Positions 46,260-54,462 of a DNA stretch of 64,000 nt are shown here, piece by piece (position 1 is the first letter of the stretch; every line of letters starts with the position of its first letter). Made by a program: the position numbers and the translations under genes. The notes beneath the pieces were generated by a model that was not told the DNA's origin, did no database searches, and worked only from the letters and a program-made list of their open reading frames with translations. The stretch is taken from assembly GCA_965223755.1 (NCBI GenBank), contig CBDCXF010000002.1:62001-126000 (forward strand), in the 5' to 3' direction. The stretch comes from CBDCXF01 sp965223755 (GTDB lineage Bacteria > Acidobacteriota > Thermoanaerobaculia > Multivoradales > JAHEKO01).

Positions 46260-46398
46260 TGCCCCCTCATTTCGTTATTCGCGGAGGAACGGCCAAACGA
46301 CCGCGTCACCACGTCAATTCACCTAATGCAAAAAAAGTACAAGAAAAACAACTCGCGGCGTGTGACAGCCATCACAATCCGACAGGCGGCCCGCTTCC

Positions 46399-46918
46399 TC
46401 AACCAATGCGACGGCTTGCAAACTCCCACAGGGCGTCCATAATGGTGGTCAGTTCCCGCTTTCGAGTTTCGGACTGATCTGTGGACACGTTTAGGACGCA
46501 GGGAGCATCGGCGAGGATGCTGAACGGCTTCGCTGGCTCAACGGCAAGCTCTCGCTCCGAGAGCGTGCGGTTCGAGGTAACGATGCGCAGCATTCGCCGC
46601 TTCTCTGCGTCATCTACATCTGCATAGGTTTGTTGAGCGCTCGATGCGAGTTCGAGCGCTTCTTCAATGGTTTGGCGGATTTCCTCTATGGTGTCGTTGG
46701 GCTCGTCAATCTGTTGCTGGAGTTGTGCTCGCTTCGTCGTCAGCTTTTTCTTGGTCTTGCGGTAGAGATCGGATTCAATGTCGCCGTCAAGGTAGCCGTT
46801 GGTGAGGCGCTCTAGGCATGCCTCGATGCGGCCCAACTCTCGTTTCAGGCGCGCTTCCTGCTTCTCCCTACGTGCTCGTCCAGCAATTCCTCTCTCGCAG
46901 TCTTGGTCGGGCATCCTT
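46399..46918 (-). pseudogene. Serine recombinase remnant (C-terminal part with internal deletion)
   Basis: Closely matches the C-terminal half of the intact recombinase at 50994-52526, ending with the same EFASR codons. The 46918 end retains the GCPTKTAREELLDEHV zinc-ribbon end in one frame, then loses about 35-40 codons and continues EARLKRELGRIEACLERLTNGYLDGDIESDLYRKT in another. The catalytic resolvase domain is gone. Confidence 0.9.
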
Positions 46919-47010
46919 TCGAAATTCGCTGCCCCATAGCGTCAAAAATCCCACTGGCACAAGGCCAGCGGAGGTATCTGCGACTTGTGAACGGTCACAG
47001 TGACACTCGG

Positions 47011-47113
47011 CGAAACCTCAATATGTGATTACCCGATGAGTACTGCTGAAAAACTGAAGATTTCGCGACATCGCGAAAAGCGTTGTAGTAGGTGGTGGGC
47101 CGCCAGGGACTCG
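47011..47113. repeat. Degenerate right-end/att copy of an integrative element
   Basis: From CGAAACCTCAAT to GCCAGGGACTCG this segment aligns with 56523-56628, the right inner end of the intact element plus the start of its att core (TGGTGGGCCGCCAGGGACTCG here against TGGTGAGCC... there, one mismatch, before diverging). One GTGATTACC site is kept at 47025-47033. It looks like the right end of an earlier insertion at the same tRNA-Lys target. Confidence 0.8.
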
Positions 47114-47209
47114 CTCCTGTGGCGTGAGGGGGCGTGGGGACCGAGTCCCGGTATCAACCTCGTACGTTTGATCGCCTCCCAGACTTTTTACGTCATTCAT
47201 CGGTCGACG

Positions 47210-47256
47210 TTGGTGAGCCGCCAGGGACTCGAACCCCGAACCCGCTGATTAAGAGT
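47210..47256. repeat. attL: 47-bp copy of the tRNA-Lys 3' end
   Basis: TTGGTGAGCCGCCAGGGACT through GATTAAGAGT is identical to 56605-56651 (attR, part of the tRNA gene). It covers the CCA end, T-arm, and anticodon-arm half of the tRNA and then diverges. Confidence 0.95.
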
Positions 47257-47362
47257 TTTTGCTGAACACCTACGAGCAACTTTGTCCTTCCTTGAATATC
47301 CAATGAATCACTGCTCGTTCTCTTGATTCGATTGGCCCAAGTATGCCACGATATGAGCCTCG

Positions 47363-47382
47363 GTGATTACCCCGTGATTACC
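47363..47382. promoter_or_regulatory. Paired 9-bp integrase arm-type sites (left end)
   Basis: Two direct GTGATTACC copies (47363-47371 and 47374-47382) with an 11-bp period, one helical turn. The right end has the same pair at 56537-56545 and 56548-56556 (second copy GTGATTACT), and the older end at 47025 one more. The placement is that expected of integrase arm-binding sites; binding is inferred. Confidence 0.65.
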
Positions 47383-47410
47383 AACCGCATCCACTGACTT
47401 TCTGCTACGC

Positions 47411-48649
47411 ATGAAAAAGAAACTCACCAAGCGGACTATAGATGCCTTGAGAGTCCCTGGAAAGCCCATATTCGTCTGGGATACCGAGGTCACGGGCTTC
47501 GGCCTCAAAGTGCTTCCCTCCAACACCAGATCGTTCGTCTTCCAGTATCGCGTACCGGGCCACGGCAGAGCCGGGACTGCACGCAGAGTCACACTCGGGC
47601 GCTACGGTGACCTCACCGTCGAGCAAGCCCGAAAGATTGCGGCGGAGATGCTAGTTGAAGTGAAAGCTGGTGGTGATCCATCGGCGAAACGAAAGACGGC
47701 CACGTCGCCAACTGTCAAGGAACTGTGTGAACGCTTCCTGTCTGAATACCTCCCGAGCAAGAAACGACCACCAACCGACTCTACCATTCGCAACTACGAC
47801 AGCCTCGTGCGGTGCCACATCGTTCCTAAGCTCGGAAAGCGCAAAGTCAATACGGTGAAGCTCCACGACATCGAGCGATTGCACCAGAGCCTTCGTGACC
47901 GTCCCTATACGGCAAACCGCATGCTCTCGGTGCTGCAGCAAGCCTTTGATCAAGCTGAAGCCTGGGGCTGGCGGGAGCAGCACACCAACCCTGTGGTACA
48001 CGTCGATCGCTACCCCGAGGAACGGCGTGGTGCCAAGAAAGATGTGATGCTCACACCTGACCAGATGGCAGCCCTGCTCGATGCCGTTGACCAGTATGAG
48101 CAAGACACTGGCGATCCATACCCGTGTGGAGCCATTCGACTTGCCTTCTGGACAGGGTGGCGTATCGGCGAAGTGCTCGCTTTAGAGTGGAGCAATGTCA
48201 ACCTTGAGACGGGTATCGCACGGCTCGTCCGTACCAAGACCGAAGCCGAGGAGTACCGGCAACTACCCGATGAGGCAGTGCAGGTTTTGAACGCACTCCC
48301 AAAAATGGCCACCAGCCCCTACGTGTTTCCTGGAGTCGGTGCGACAGGCCACCTCACGACCATCAAGATATCGTGGCAACGCATCAGGAAAGCTGCAGGA
48401 CTCGACAACCTTGAAGGGCTGGGTGCCCTACGGCTGCACGACCTGCGGCACAACGTCGTCTCATGGGACGTTTCCCGTGGAGCATCGCTTGAAGTTGCGG
48501 GCAAGAACGTTGGGCACAAATCACGGCAAGCAACCGAAATCTATGCGCACTTTGCGCCCAATGCGTTGAAGCGTGCGGCTAATCAGCGTGCGAGTGTGAT
48601 GCGGGAGGCCGTCTCGAAGAGCCAGACTGCACACAAGAACAAGGGTTAG
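47411..48649 (+). CDS. Tyrosine-type site-specific integrase
   Basis: 412 aa, P4/DUF4102-type. N-terminal arm-binding domain (MKKKLTKRTIDALRVPGKP, VTGFGLKVLPSNTRSF), SAM-like core-binding domain (about residues 105-185), then the catalytic domain with Arg in FWTGWRIGEVLALEW, HDLRH (H-x-x-R-H), and Tyr in ATEIYAHF. It lies 155 bp inside attL, points into the element, and has two C-terminal pseudo-copies to its left. Probably responsible for insertion into tRNA-Lys. Confidence 0.95.
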   Translation: MKKKLTKRTIDALRVPGKPIFVWDTEVTGFGLKVLPSNTRSFVFQYRVPGHGRAGTARRVTLGRYGDLTVEQARKIAAEMLVEVKAGGDPSAKRKTATSPTVKELCERFLSEYLPSKKRPPTDSTIRNYDSLVRCHIVPKLGKRKVNTVKLHDIERLHQSLRDRPYTANRMLSVLQQAFDQAEAWGWREQHTNPVVHVDRYPEERRGAKKDVMLTPDQMAALLDAVDQYEQDTGDPYPCGAIRLAFWTGWRIGEVLALEWSNVNLETGIARLVRTKTEAEEYRQLPDEAVQVLNALPKMATSPYVFPGVGATGHLTTIKISWQRIRKAAGLDNLEGLGALRLHDLRHNVVSWDVSRGASLEVAGKNVGHKSRQATEIYAHFAPNALKRAANQRASVMREAVSKSQTAHKNKG

Positions 48650-48655
48650 TTGTTA

Positions 48656-49192
48656 CTAATTACTCGCTTCGCGACTCTCGTGTTTTGCTGAGGATGATCG
48701 GCGCTCCAAAAATCCGAGGCTTGCCGCCGGTGACAACTTCCCCAAGCGATTCATCGCAGCTACTTGGGCCTCTTCAAATCTCCAACAGTCCTTCGCAAAC
48801 TCAGGCTCCCTACATGGAACGAATAGTTCGTCATCAACCTGAAGGCTTACCATCAGAAACAACGCCGCAAATGGGGTCAAATCTCCGTCTCCGAGCGCAA
48901 AGAATCGGCAACGGGCCTCATGCCGTAGAACTGGTCCGTATCCAATGTTCGCATCAAAAAGGACATCCACCACAACATTCCGCGAGGATGTCTCACTGCG
49001 AATAAGATCAACTCGTCTGTACGGAGATGACGGCGCTAATGTCTCTTGGAGCGCAGCCTCACATGCCAACTCATACGAACCAGCCGACGACGCGTCAGCG
49101 TCCTCGTAGCTACACCCACCTACCCAAATGGTCGCGATGAAGAAAGCGAAACTTGGCCACCGGCTAGGGTAGACGTTACATAACCCCAACAC
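48656..49192 (-). CDS. Lipoprotein of unknown function (element cargo)
   Basis: 178 aa. A hydrophobic N-terminal stretch ends in lipobox VGGC (Cys27), followed by a mature part with scattered Cys (ELACEAAL, ARCRFFAL, PCREPEFAKDCW). No family recognised. It is the last gene of a minus-strand operon (50900 to 48656) and ends 6 bp from the convergent integrase stop. Start ATG at 49192 sits 15 bp after the previous gene. Confidence 0.6.
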   Translation of the reverse strand: MLGLCNVYPSRWPSFAFFIATIWVGGCSYEDADASSAGSYELACEAALQETLAPSSPYRRVDLIRSETSSRNVVVDVLFDANIGYGPVLRHEARCRFFALGDGDLTPFAALFLMVSLQVDDELFVPCREPEFAKDCWRFEEAQVAAMNRLGKLSPAASLGFLERRSSSAKHESREASN

Positions 49193-49207
49193 CTTACAAG
49201 CTCCAAT

Positions 49208-50443
49208 CTACTCCTCGGGACTTCCGTATTCCACGGCAAGCTCAACAGCCGGGGCTTCATCGAAGTTGATCGGCTTGGCAGCATAAAACAGCGACACCCC
49301 GCCACCAGTAGACTTCTTGTCAAGAAACCAATAGCCGGTGTTACTGACGGCAAGCTCTGACAAATTCTTTGGAAGATCGTGCACGTTGAAGGAGGTCATG
49401 CTCCAATCTACGGGATCAATCAGACCTAGTTCCCATCCCTCCGCCCCCTTTGCTAAGACGGCAAGTCTAGACAGAGTATGGTCCCAGACGATGTCCGCGA
49501 TCAATGGTTCGACCGAAGCCACAAGGACCACTTCAGCGGTCGCCCGTACGTCCTCGGTGAGGCTCTTACCTGCTGTCTCGAAATGATCCTCAATGAGCTC
49601 GTTCTTGATTTCCTCTGAGGCTAGTCGCTGCTCTTCATCCCACTCTTCAGGTTCTTGGAAGAAACGCACCTTGTCATAAAGAACGACACTACGTTCCAAG
49701 TCATCATTCAAGACATGAATTCTAAAGTTGCCGCGCTCTGCAGCGAAAATCTTTGATTCAGACGTATTTGCAGTGGTAGTCGTCTGAAAGACAGCTGCCC
49801 CATTGCGAGAGACACGGTCGTCTCGATCAAGTGGGAGCCCCTCTGCTGCATCATCGAAATCATCCGGATTGCCGAGTTGTAATCGAGAAAGTCTTTGCTG
49901 TTTCGGCGGGTTCCAAGCGGGAACGCGGCTCACCAACACTTTTCTCTTGAACGGAATCGCATCAACGCCGTAGAACGACTGAACGACACCGGTCAGGTTG
50001 CCGAGTTGGTCAAACAAGACTACCTTACCCATATCAGTGAGGACCGCATGCTGCGACTTGCCAGAAGATAGTCGTGTCCCGATTTCGCCATCGTTGAGCG
50101 TTGCCTGCTGCCCAAGCAAACCAGCGAGAAACCCACCCTCCTCTAGTTGCAGCTGCGTTTCTCCAGTGATTTCTCCGCTAGGAGTTATTGTCCTTATGCT
50201 CCACTGCAGTCCATTGAATAGCAGGACGCCTTCCCGACCAGTGGCGACAGACCACTCTCGGCTGCCATTGGCTAAATAGCCACCAATTTCACCTTTGACT
50301 TCTCGAGCTGAAAGAGCTGGAGCTTCTTCGACTAGGTCGGAAGCACAAACAACCCCAACAGTGGAGACGGCTGCAACTCCGATAATTGCTACTTGGATCG
50401 CTCTCGCAGTCAGCGACCTAGTAGCGCGCGGTGGCGACGTCAT
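49208..50443 (-). CDS. Exported 411-aa protein, beta-propeller-like in appearance
   Basis: Start ATG 50443 shares one base with the stop of the upstream mini-protein gene (TGATG), implying coupled translation. Hydrophobic N-terminal segment (about residues 15-35) acts as signal or anchor. The rest is rich in short beta-like repeats (REGVLLFNGLQWSI, KVVLFDQLGNLTG, FAAERGNFRIHVLNDDL, LAVLAKGAEGWELGL), a look seen in 6-bladed propeller proteins; I cannot confirm a blade count. It is predicted to work with the Cys mini-proteins encoded just before it. Function unknown. Confidence 0.6.
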   Translation of the reverse strand: MTSPPRATRSLTARAIQVAIIGVAAVSTVGVVCASDLVEEAPALSAREVKGEIGGYLANGSREWSVATGREGVLLFNGLQWSIRTITPSGEITGETQLQLEEGGFLAGLLGQQATLNDGEIGTRLSSGKSQHAVLTDMGKVVLFDQLGNLTGVVQSFYGVDAIPFKRKVLVSRVPAWNPPKQQRLSRLQLGNPDDFDDAAEGLPLDRDDRVSRNGAAVFQTTTTANTSESKIFAAERGNFRIHVLNDDLERSVVLYDKVRFFQEPEEWDEEQRLASEEIKNELIEDHFETAGKSLTEDVRATAEVVLVASVEPLIADIVWDHTLSRLAVLAKGAEGWELGLIDPVDWSMTSFNVHDLPKNLSELAVSNTGYWFLDKKSTGGGVSLFYAAKPINFDEAPAVELAVEYGSPEE

Positions 50444-50640
50444 CAGCAGGTGACGTCGCGGTAATAGAGCGTCTTGAAATCGTAACCTTCGTTGTAACAA
50501 GAGTACCTAACACCGATCATGCCTTCGCCACTGCAAAACCAGTTGGTGATGTGACACCAAGCAAAGGCGCGCTCTGCGCCGAAGCCAAGACCACAAACAA
50601 TCGCAAACGTTGCGAGGCCAATTCTTACTCTTTTTTTCAT
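50443..50640 (-). CDS. Secreted four-cysteine mini-protein B
   Basis: 65 aa: MKKRVR start, signal peptide to about residue 27 (ERAFA), then about 38 mature residues with four Cys. GGAGGAG precedes the ATG at 50640. The mature part is paralogous to mini-protein A: W-C...YxxxxYxC-x-NE-x-YDF, L-x-YRD-x-TC. The four-Cys pattern suggests two disulfides in the envelope or medium. Stop overlaps the next gene by 1 bp. No family recognised. Confidence 0.7.
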   Translation of the reverse strand: MKKRVRIGLATFAIVCGLGFGAERAFAWCHITNWFCSGEGMIGVRYSCYNEGYDFKTLYYRDVTC

Positions 50641-50699
50641 GGAACTACTCCTCCACTTTCTCTGACTACCTATTCCGATTCGTGCGGTCGTGCGCCTGG

Positions 50700-50900
50700 C
50701 TACGGTTCACAGGTGGTGTCGCGGTACGTCAAGACCTGAAAATCGTAGGCCTCGTTCACGCACCTATATGCAACATGCGCGTATCCATCAGTACAGCTCC
50801 AGCCTATGTACCAACAATGAGCAAACGCAGCGTTCGTCCCCAGAGCAAGTCCAAGCAACATCAGGAACCCCACTCCGAGAAATCTGACTCTCTTCTTCAT
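50700..50900 (-). CDS. Secreted four-cysteine mini-protein A
   Basis: 66 aa from ATG 50900 (RBS GGAGG 10 nt upstream). Signal peptide MKKRVRFLGVGFLMLLGL...AAFA, then a 39-residue mature peptide HCWYIGWSCTDGYAHVAYRC, with NEAYDFQVLTYRDTTC to the end. It shares the MKKRVR opening, the AFA cleavage site, all four Cys and the YDF/YRD-TC end with mini-protein B, so the two arose by duplication. First gene of the four-gene operon. Bacteriocin, peptide signal and structural roles are all possible. Confidence 0.7.
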   Translation of the reverse strand: MKKRVRFLGVGFLMLLGLALGTNAAFAHCWYIGWSCTDGYAHVAYRCVNEAYDFQVLTYRDTTCEP

Positions 50901-50993
50901 TAGATTGGTCCTCCAAAATGACCTTGGCTGCAGAAACAGCCCACTCCTTAATCTGACGCAACGGAAAGTAACACTTGTACTCACGCACCGCAA

Positions 50994-52526
50994 CTATGTG
51001 TTAGTGGCCACGCAATTTTGCCGGCTTGCAAACTCCCACAGGGCGTCCATAATGGAAGTCAGTTCCTGCTTTCGAGTTTCGGACTGATTGGTGGACCCGT
51101 TTCGGACGAGGGAAGCATCGACGAGTATGCTGAATGGCATCGCTGGCTCAACGGCAAGCTCTCGCTGTGAGAGCGAGCGGTTCGAGCTGACGATTCGCAG
51201 CATTCTCCGCTTCTCTGCGTCATCCACATTTGCATAGGTCTGTTGAGCGCCCGATGCGAGTTCGAGCGCATCTTCGATGGTTCGACAGATTTCTTGAACG
51301 GTGTCGTTGGGTTCGTCGATTTGCTGCTGGAATTGTGCTTGCTTTGTGGTGAGCTTCTTCCTGGTGTCTCGGTACAGCTCTGACTCGATGTCACCATCAA
51401 GGTAGCCGTTGGTGAGGCGCTCAAGTCGCGCTTCGATGCGACCCAGCTCTCGCTTGAGCCTCGTTTCATGCTTCCCTGCCTCTTCTTGATGCGTGGCTGT
51501 TTTCTGCTCTAAATACTCACGTGCAAAGTCTTGATGTGGACAACCGAGGGTGACCTTTTGGAGCAATTTCTCCACGTGCTCATCGAGCAGTTCTTCCCGT
51601 GCGGTCTTGGTCGGGCATCCTCGCTTCTGGCAGCGGTAGTAGACGTGGCCTTTGTGGCGTGATGGGACGAGGAAGCGGCCACACAATCCGCAGTTGAAGA
51701 GCTTGCGGTATCGGTAGTGGTGAGTAGTTTTGCCGACGATCATCTTCCCATCGAGGATGGTTTGGACTTTCTCGAAGAGCCGGCGTGAGACGAGCGGCTC
51801 CTGCTTGCCCTGGTACACGGTGTCGTGCGTTGAGAGGTCAATCAATCCCATGTAGAAGGGATTGCGCAGGATGGTGCCGACTTGCGATTTGAAAACGCGC
51901 TTGTGCCCCTTGGTGCGAAGCCCCAGGTCGTAGAGGTGCTCGGCCAGTGTTGCGATGCTGTACTCCCCCGTGGCGTAGAGCTGGAAGGCTTGCTCAATCA
52001 GAGGGCCACGAACGGGGTCGATTCCCTTTGGCTTGCCTGGTCCTTCGTCGGTGTAGCCAATGGGTGCGGTGAAGGGATACAGCCCTTGCTTGAGTCGTCC
52101 GGTATGCCCCTTCTTGGTTTCCTCGGAAAGATTCCTGATGAAGTCGGCTGCGATGACGGCTTGGAGGTCAGCCGAGAGCCGTCCACCCCTGGTATTGAGG
52201 TCAAGAGATTCATGGGAGAAGTGGACATCGTAGCCCTCGTCCATCAGCTCACCCAGGTCTGCCCAATCGCGCAGGTTCCGGGCACTGCGGTCGATCTTGT
52301 GGATGACGACACCGCGTGCTTCGCCCTTCCTGATACGCGAGAGCATGTCGGTGAAGACGGGCCTGCCTCGCTTGGCGGCGGTTTCCTTCTCTTCGAGATA
52401 TTCGATGATGGTGATGTCGTGGCGAGAGGAGTACGCAGCAATAGAGTCACGCTGCTCACCGAGCGAGGTGTTCTCTCCTTGCTTTTTGGCGTTGGACACG
52501 CGGACGTAGCCGAACAGTTGTGTCAT
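50994..52526 (-). CDS. Large serine recombinase
   Basis: 510 aa. N-terminal resolvase domain with catalytic Ser in YVRVSNAKKQ (residue 11) and the IHKIDRSARN helix, recombinase domain with LTKGHTGRLKQGLYP-like NLSEETKKGHTGRL, zinc ribbon (FNCGLCGRFL, YRCQKRGCP) and a C-terminal coiled coil (TRLKRELGRIEARLERLTNGY). All catalytic parts appear complete. A second recombination system within an element that already has a tyrosine integrase. It starts 4 bp inside the small gene at 52523-52726. Confidence 0.93.
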   Translation of the reverse strand: MTQLFGYVRVSNAKKQGENTSLGEQRDSIAAYSSRHDITIIEYLEEKETAAKRGRPVFTDMLSRIRKGEARGVVIHKIDRSARNLRDWADLGELMDEGYDVHFSHESLDLNTRGGRLSADLQAVIAADFIRNLSEETKKGHTGRLKQGLYPFTAPIGYTDEGPGKPKGIDPVRGPLIEQAFQLYATGEYSIATLAEHLYDLGLRTKGHKRVFKSQVGTILRNPFYMGLIDLSTHDTVYQGKQEPLVSRRLFEKVQTILDGKMIVGKTTHHYRYRKLFNCGLCGRFLVPSRHKGHVYYRCQKRGCPTKTAREELLDEHVEKLLQKVTLGCPHQDFAREYLEQKTATHQEEAGKHETRLKRELGRIEARLERLTNGYLDGDIESELYRDTRKKLTTKQAQFQQQIDEPNDTVQEICRTIEDALELASGAQQTYANVDDAEKRRMLRIVSSNRSLSQRELAVEPAMPFSILVDASLVRNGSTNQSETRKQELTSIMDALWEFASRQNCVATNT

Positions 52527-52726
52527 GCATGGTGTGGGTTAGAGCTGGTATTGGATTCGACCCTTTCAAGGTACGCCTGGGTGTTGGACTCGTCAAGCGA
52601 TGCTTTTCGTCTGCGCTTGTGTGCGATCTCGAACATGAGGTCCAAGTACGCGGTGAAGCGTTCCTCCGCATCTTGGCGTTCCTCGTCAGGTATTCCTGGA
52701 AACAGCTCGTTGAAGCTCATCGTCAT
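52523..52726 (-). CDS. Small protein overlapping the serine recombinase
   Basis: 67 aa from ATG 52726 (ATG 52720 is an alternative). Acidic N-terminal half (NELFPGIPDEERQDAEERFTAYLDL) followed by KRRRKASLDESNTQAYLERV. The stop overlaps the recombinase ATG by 4 bp (ATGA), so its translation is coupled. A role as a recombination directionality factor or regulator is possible, but no domain shows it. Confidence 0.6.
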   Translation of the reverse strand: MTMSFNELFPGIPDEERQDAEERFTAYLDLMFEIAHKRRRKASLDESNTQAYLERVESNTSSNPHHA

Positions 52727-53140
52727 ACCGTAGCGAGGGTTAGATGCTCTAGGAAAACAGCCCAACCTGCCCGTACGGCAGGATGTGCTGGTTGCACTGT
52801 CAGGATGCCAGCGATATACAGAAGTGGATGCGGAACAGTAGCCATGCACCCAGGGTAGCGAGCGGGTTGGCGTGACGGGTAGACGGCATGATGTTCCTGC
52901 TGGGCAAGTCCTGACGTGTTGCTGTGCTGTGGATATCGCATACGGTGATGGTGTACGACAGCGCTGGAATTGGCTCGGGCAACATGTGCGCAATCCGCAC
53001 AATGAGCCCTATACCACCGCGTTGGCGCTCCGTATGCTGATTGTGATCCCAGGACGGAAATGCGTCACGTGAACTCGTGTCGCGGAGACGAACGTGCGCT
53101 CACGTGCGCACTTTGCAATCAGTCCGTATTGTTCCCTTGT

Positions 53141-53527
53141 ATGTCCCATCCTGAACCAATCAAAAAGCACATCGAAAAGTGGAGCACGAGGAAGCAAAAG
53201 CGACCAGTATCCTCACGGCGCTACGTCACGCTCGACTTCAACGCGCGGGCTGCCCTTGATATCGACGTGAGAGACCTTGCGCTGGCGCTCACCATTGAGG
53301 GCTTGGCAAAGAAAACGGGGTCGTGCTTTGCATCGCAACGCTACCTGGCAGAGACCATCGGCGTATCAACACGTACCATGCAGCGTCAGATCGTGCGGCT
53401 GCGCAAGGCTGGACTCATCGAGGGAAGCGCCAAGAAATTGGCTCCTACGAGTGAGTTTTCCAAAGTGGTCAACACGTTCAGGGAGCAGGACAAGATGCCC
53501 GACAGAAACCGACAATCTGTCGCCTGA
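53141..53527 (+). CDS. Winged-helix DNA-binding protein
   Basis: 128 aa from ATG 53141. Basic N-terminus (KKHIEKWSTRKQKR), then a helix-turn-helix pattern ASQRYLAETIGVSTRTMQRQIVRLRKAGLI of the kind used in phage and plasmid replication or control proteins. It is encoded opposite the recombinase and its 3' end overlaps an 11-bp inverted repeat. Probably a repressor or replication initiator of the element; the choice between the two is not possible here. Confidence 0.75.
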   Translation: MSHPEPIKKHIEKWSTRKQKRPVSSRRYVTLDFNARAALDIDVRDLALALTIEGLAKKTGSCFASQRYLAETIGVSTRTMQRQIVRLRKAGLIEGSAKKLAPTSEFSKVVNTFREQDKMPDRNRQSVA

Positions 53528-53601
53528 AGTACGACAGAGTGGCGGACATATAGCTATATAGATAACTAAAGAATACTAAAAGGATATTTGGGCGACAGAT
53601 T
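53514..53601. repeat. Inverted repeat around an AT-rich segment
   Basis: AATCTGTCGCC (53514-53524) and GGCGACAGATT (53591-53601) are a perfect 11-bp inverted repeat. The 66 bp between them include the palindrome ATATAGCTATAT and are unusually AT-rich for the region. It lies just after the winged-helix gene and may be its operator or a replication/transfer origin. Beyond it, to 53934, I see no gene. Confidence 0.65.
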
Positions 53602-53934
53602 GACGAGTGGGTGAATCGCGGGTCTGGGCGAAGTGCGGATTGAGGTGGCTAGAAATTGATCGAGGTCGTTACCGAAGTCGTCAGGGATTGCCAGCGTTGA
53701 TGAGTTCTCCCAGCAGGAGGCCGAGGTAGTCATGTGACCACCGTCAGTTTGGCACGAATTGGACCAACGCAATCCATCGATCTCGAAGATTGATCGCTTA
53801 CCACGTGCTCCACGAAAGAGCAGCTCTCAACGCTCCTCGCAGGCCTCTACCAGGTAGACGAGGCCTGCGTCCGAGATCGTGGTGAGACGCTCTCTGAATG
53901 ATGAAGTGGTAGCGGCGACCTGTCGACGGTGGCT

Positions 53935-54462
53935 CTATGCCACCTTGCGTCGAGTTCTTTCTAGTAGCTGTTGTAGACGCTCGCAGCGCTTGGGCGTACT
54001 GTATTCGTCGAAAGCGTTGGGAAGAGGTACCAAGTCACCTTGAAATACCTTGAATTGCTGTTCGACCCAGTACGGGCTGGCTGGAATCCTCCAACGTAGC
54101 TTAGAGGGCTTGTGACTGATGAGGTACATTCCAGTCTCACATACGAAACCGGGGTTCAGGTTGAATTTCCGCCTTCCGTTGCTAGAGAAGTATCGCTCGA
54201 TTTCCATCGTCTGCTGCTTGATCGCAATAAAATCATCGATTACAACCTCGTGAGCGAACACGGCAATTCCGGTTTCGAGACGCTCACCCATTTCCAAACG
54301 ATAACTCTCTGGAGCAATCCATTTGGCTGTGGTTGGCCCCCAATAGTCTGCCATCGGCCCAAAACCATGCTCTAAACGCCTACGCAACTCAAGATCGAGC
54401 TCCGGTTTAATTGACTGCTGTCGAGCAATGATTCCGACGAAGAAGTTTTGAGAAAGATTCAT
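53935..54462 (-). CDS. DUF4416-like protein
   Basis: 175 aa. The order of conserved-looking blocks (FVGIIARQQSI; MADYWGPTTAK; EMGERLETGIAVF; IKQQTMEIERYF; GRRKFNLNPGFV) resembles the DUF4416 family, whose function is unknown; the match is from memory and moderate. No signal peptide. It overlaps the VUT-like transporter gene by 4 bp, forming an operon of three. Confidence 0.6.
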   Translation of the reverse strand: MNLSQNFFVGIIARQQSIKPELDLELRRRLEHGFGPMADYWGPTTAKWIAPESYRLEMGERLETGIAVFAHEVVIDDFIAIKQQTMEIERYFSSNGRRKFNLNPGFVCETGMYLISHKPSKLRWRIPASPYWVEQQFKVFQGDLVPLPNAFDEYSTPKRCERLQQLLERTRRKVA

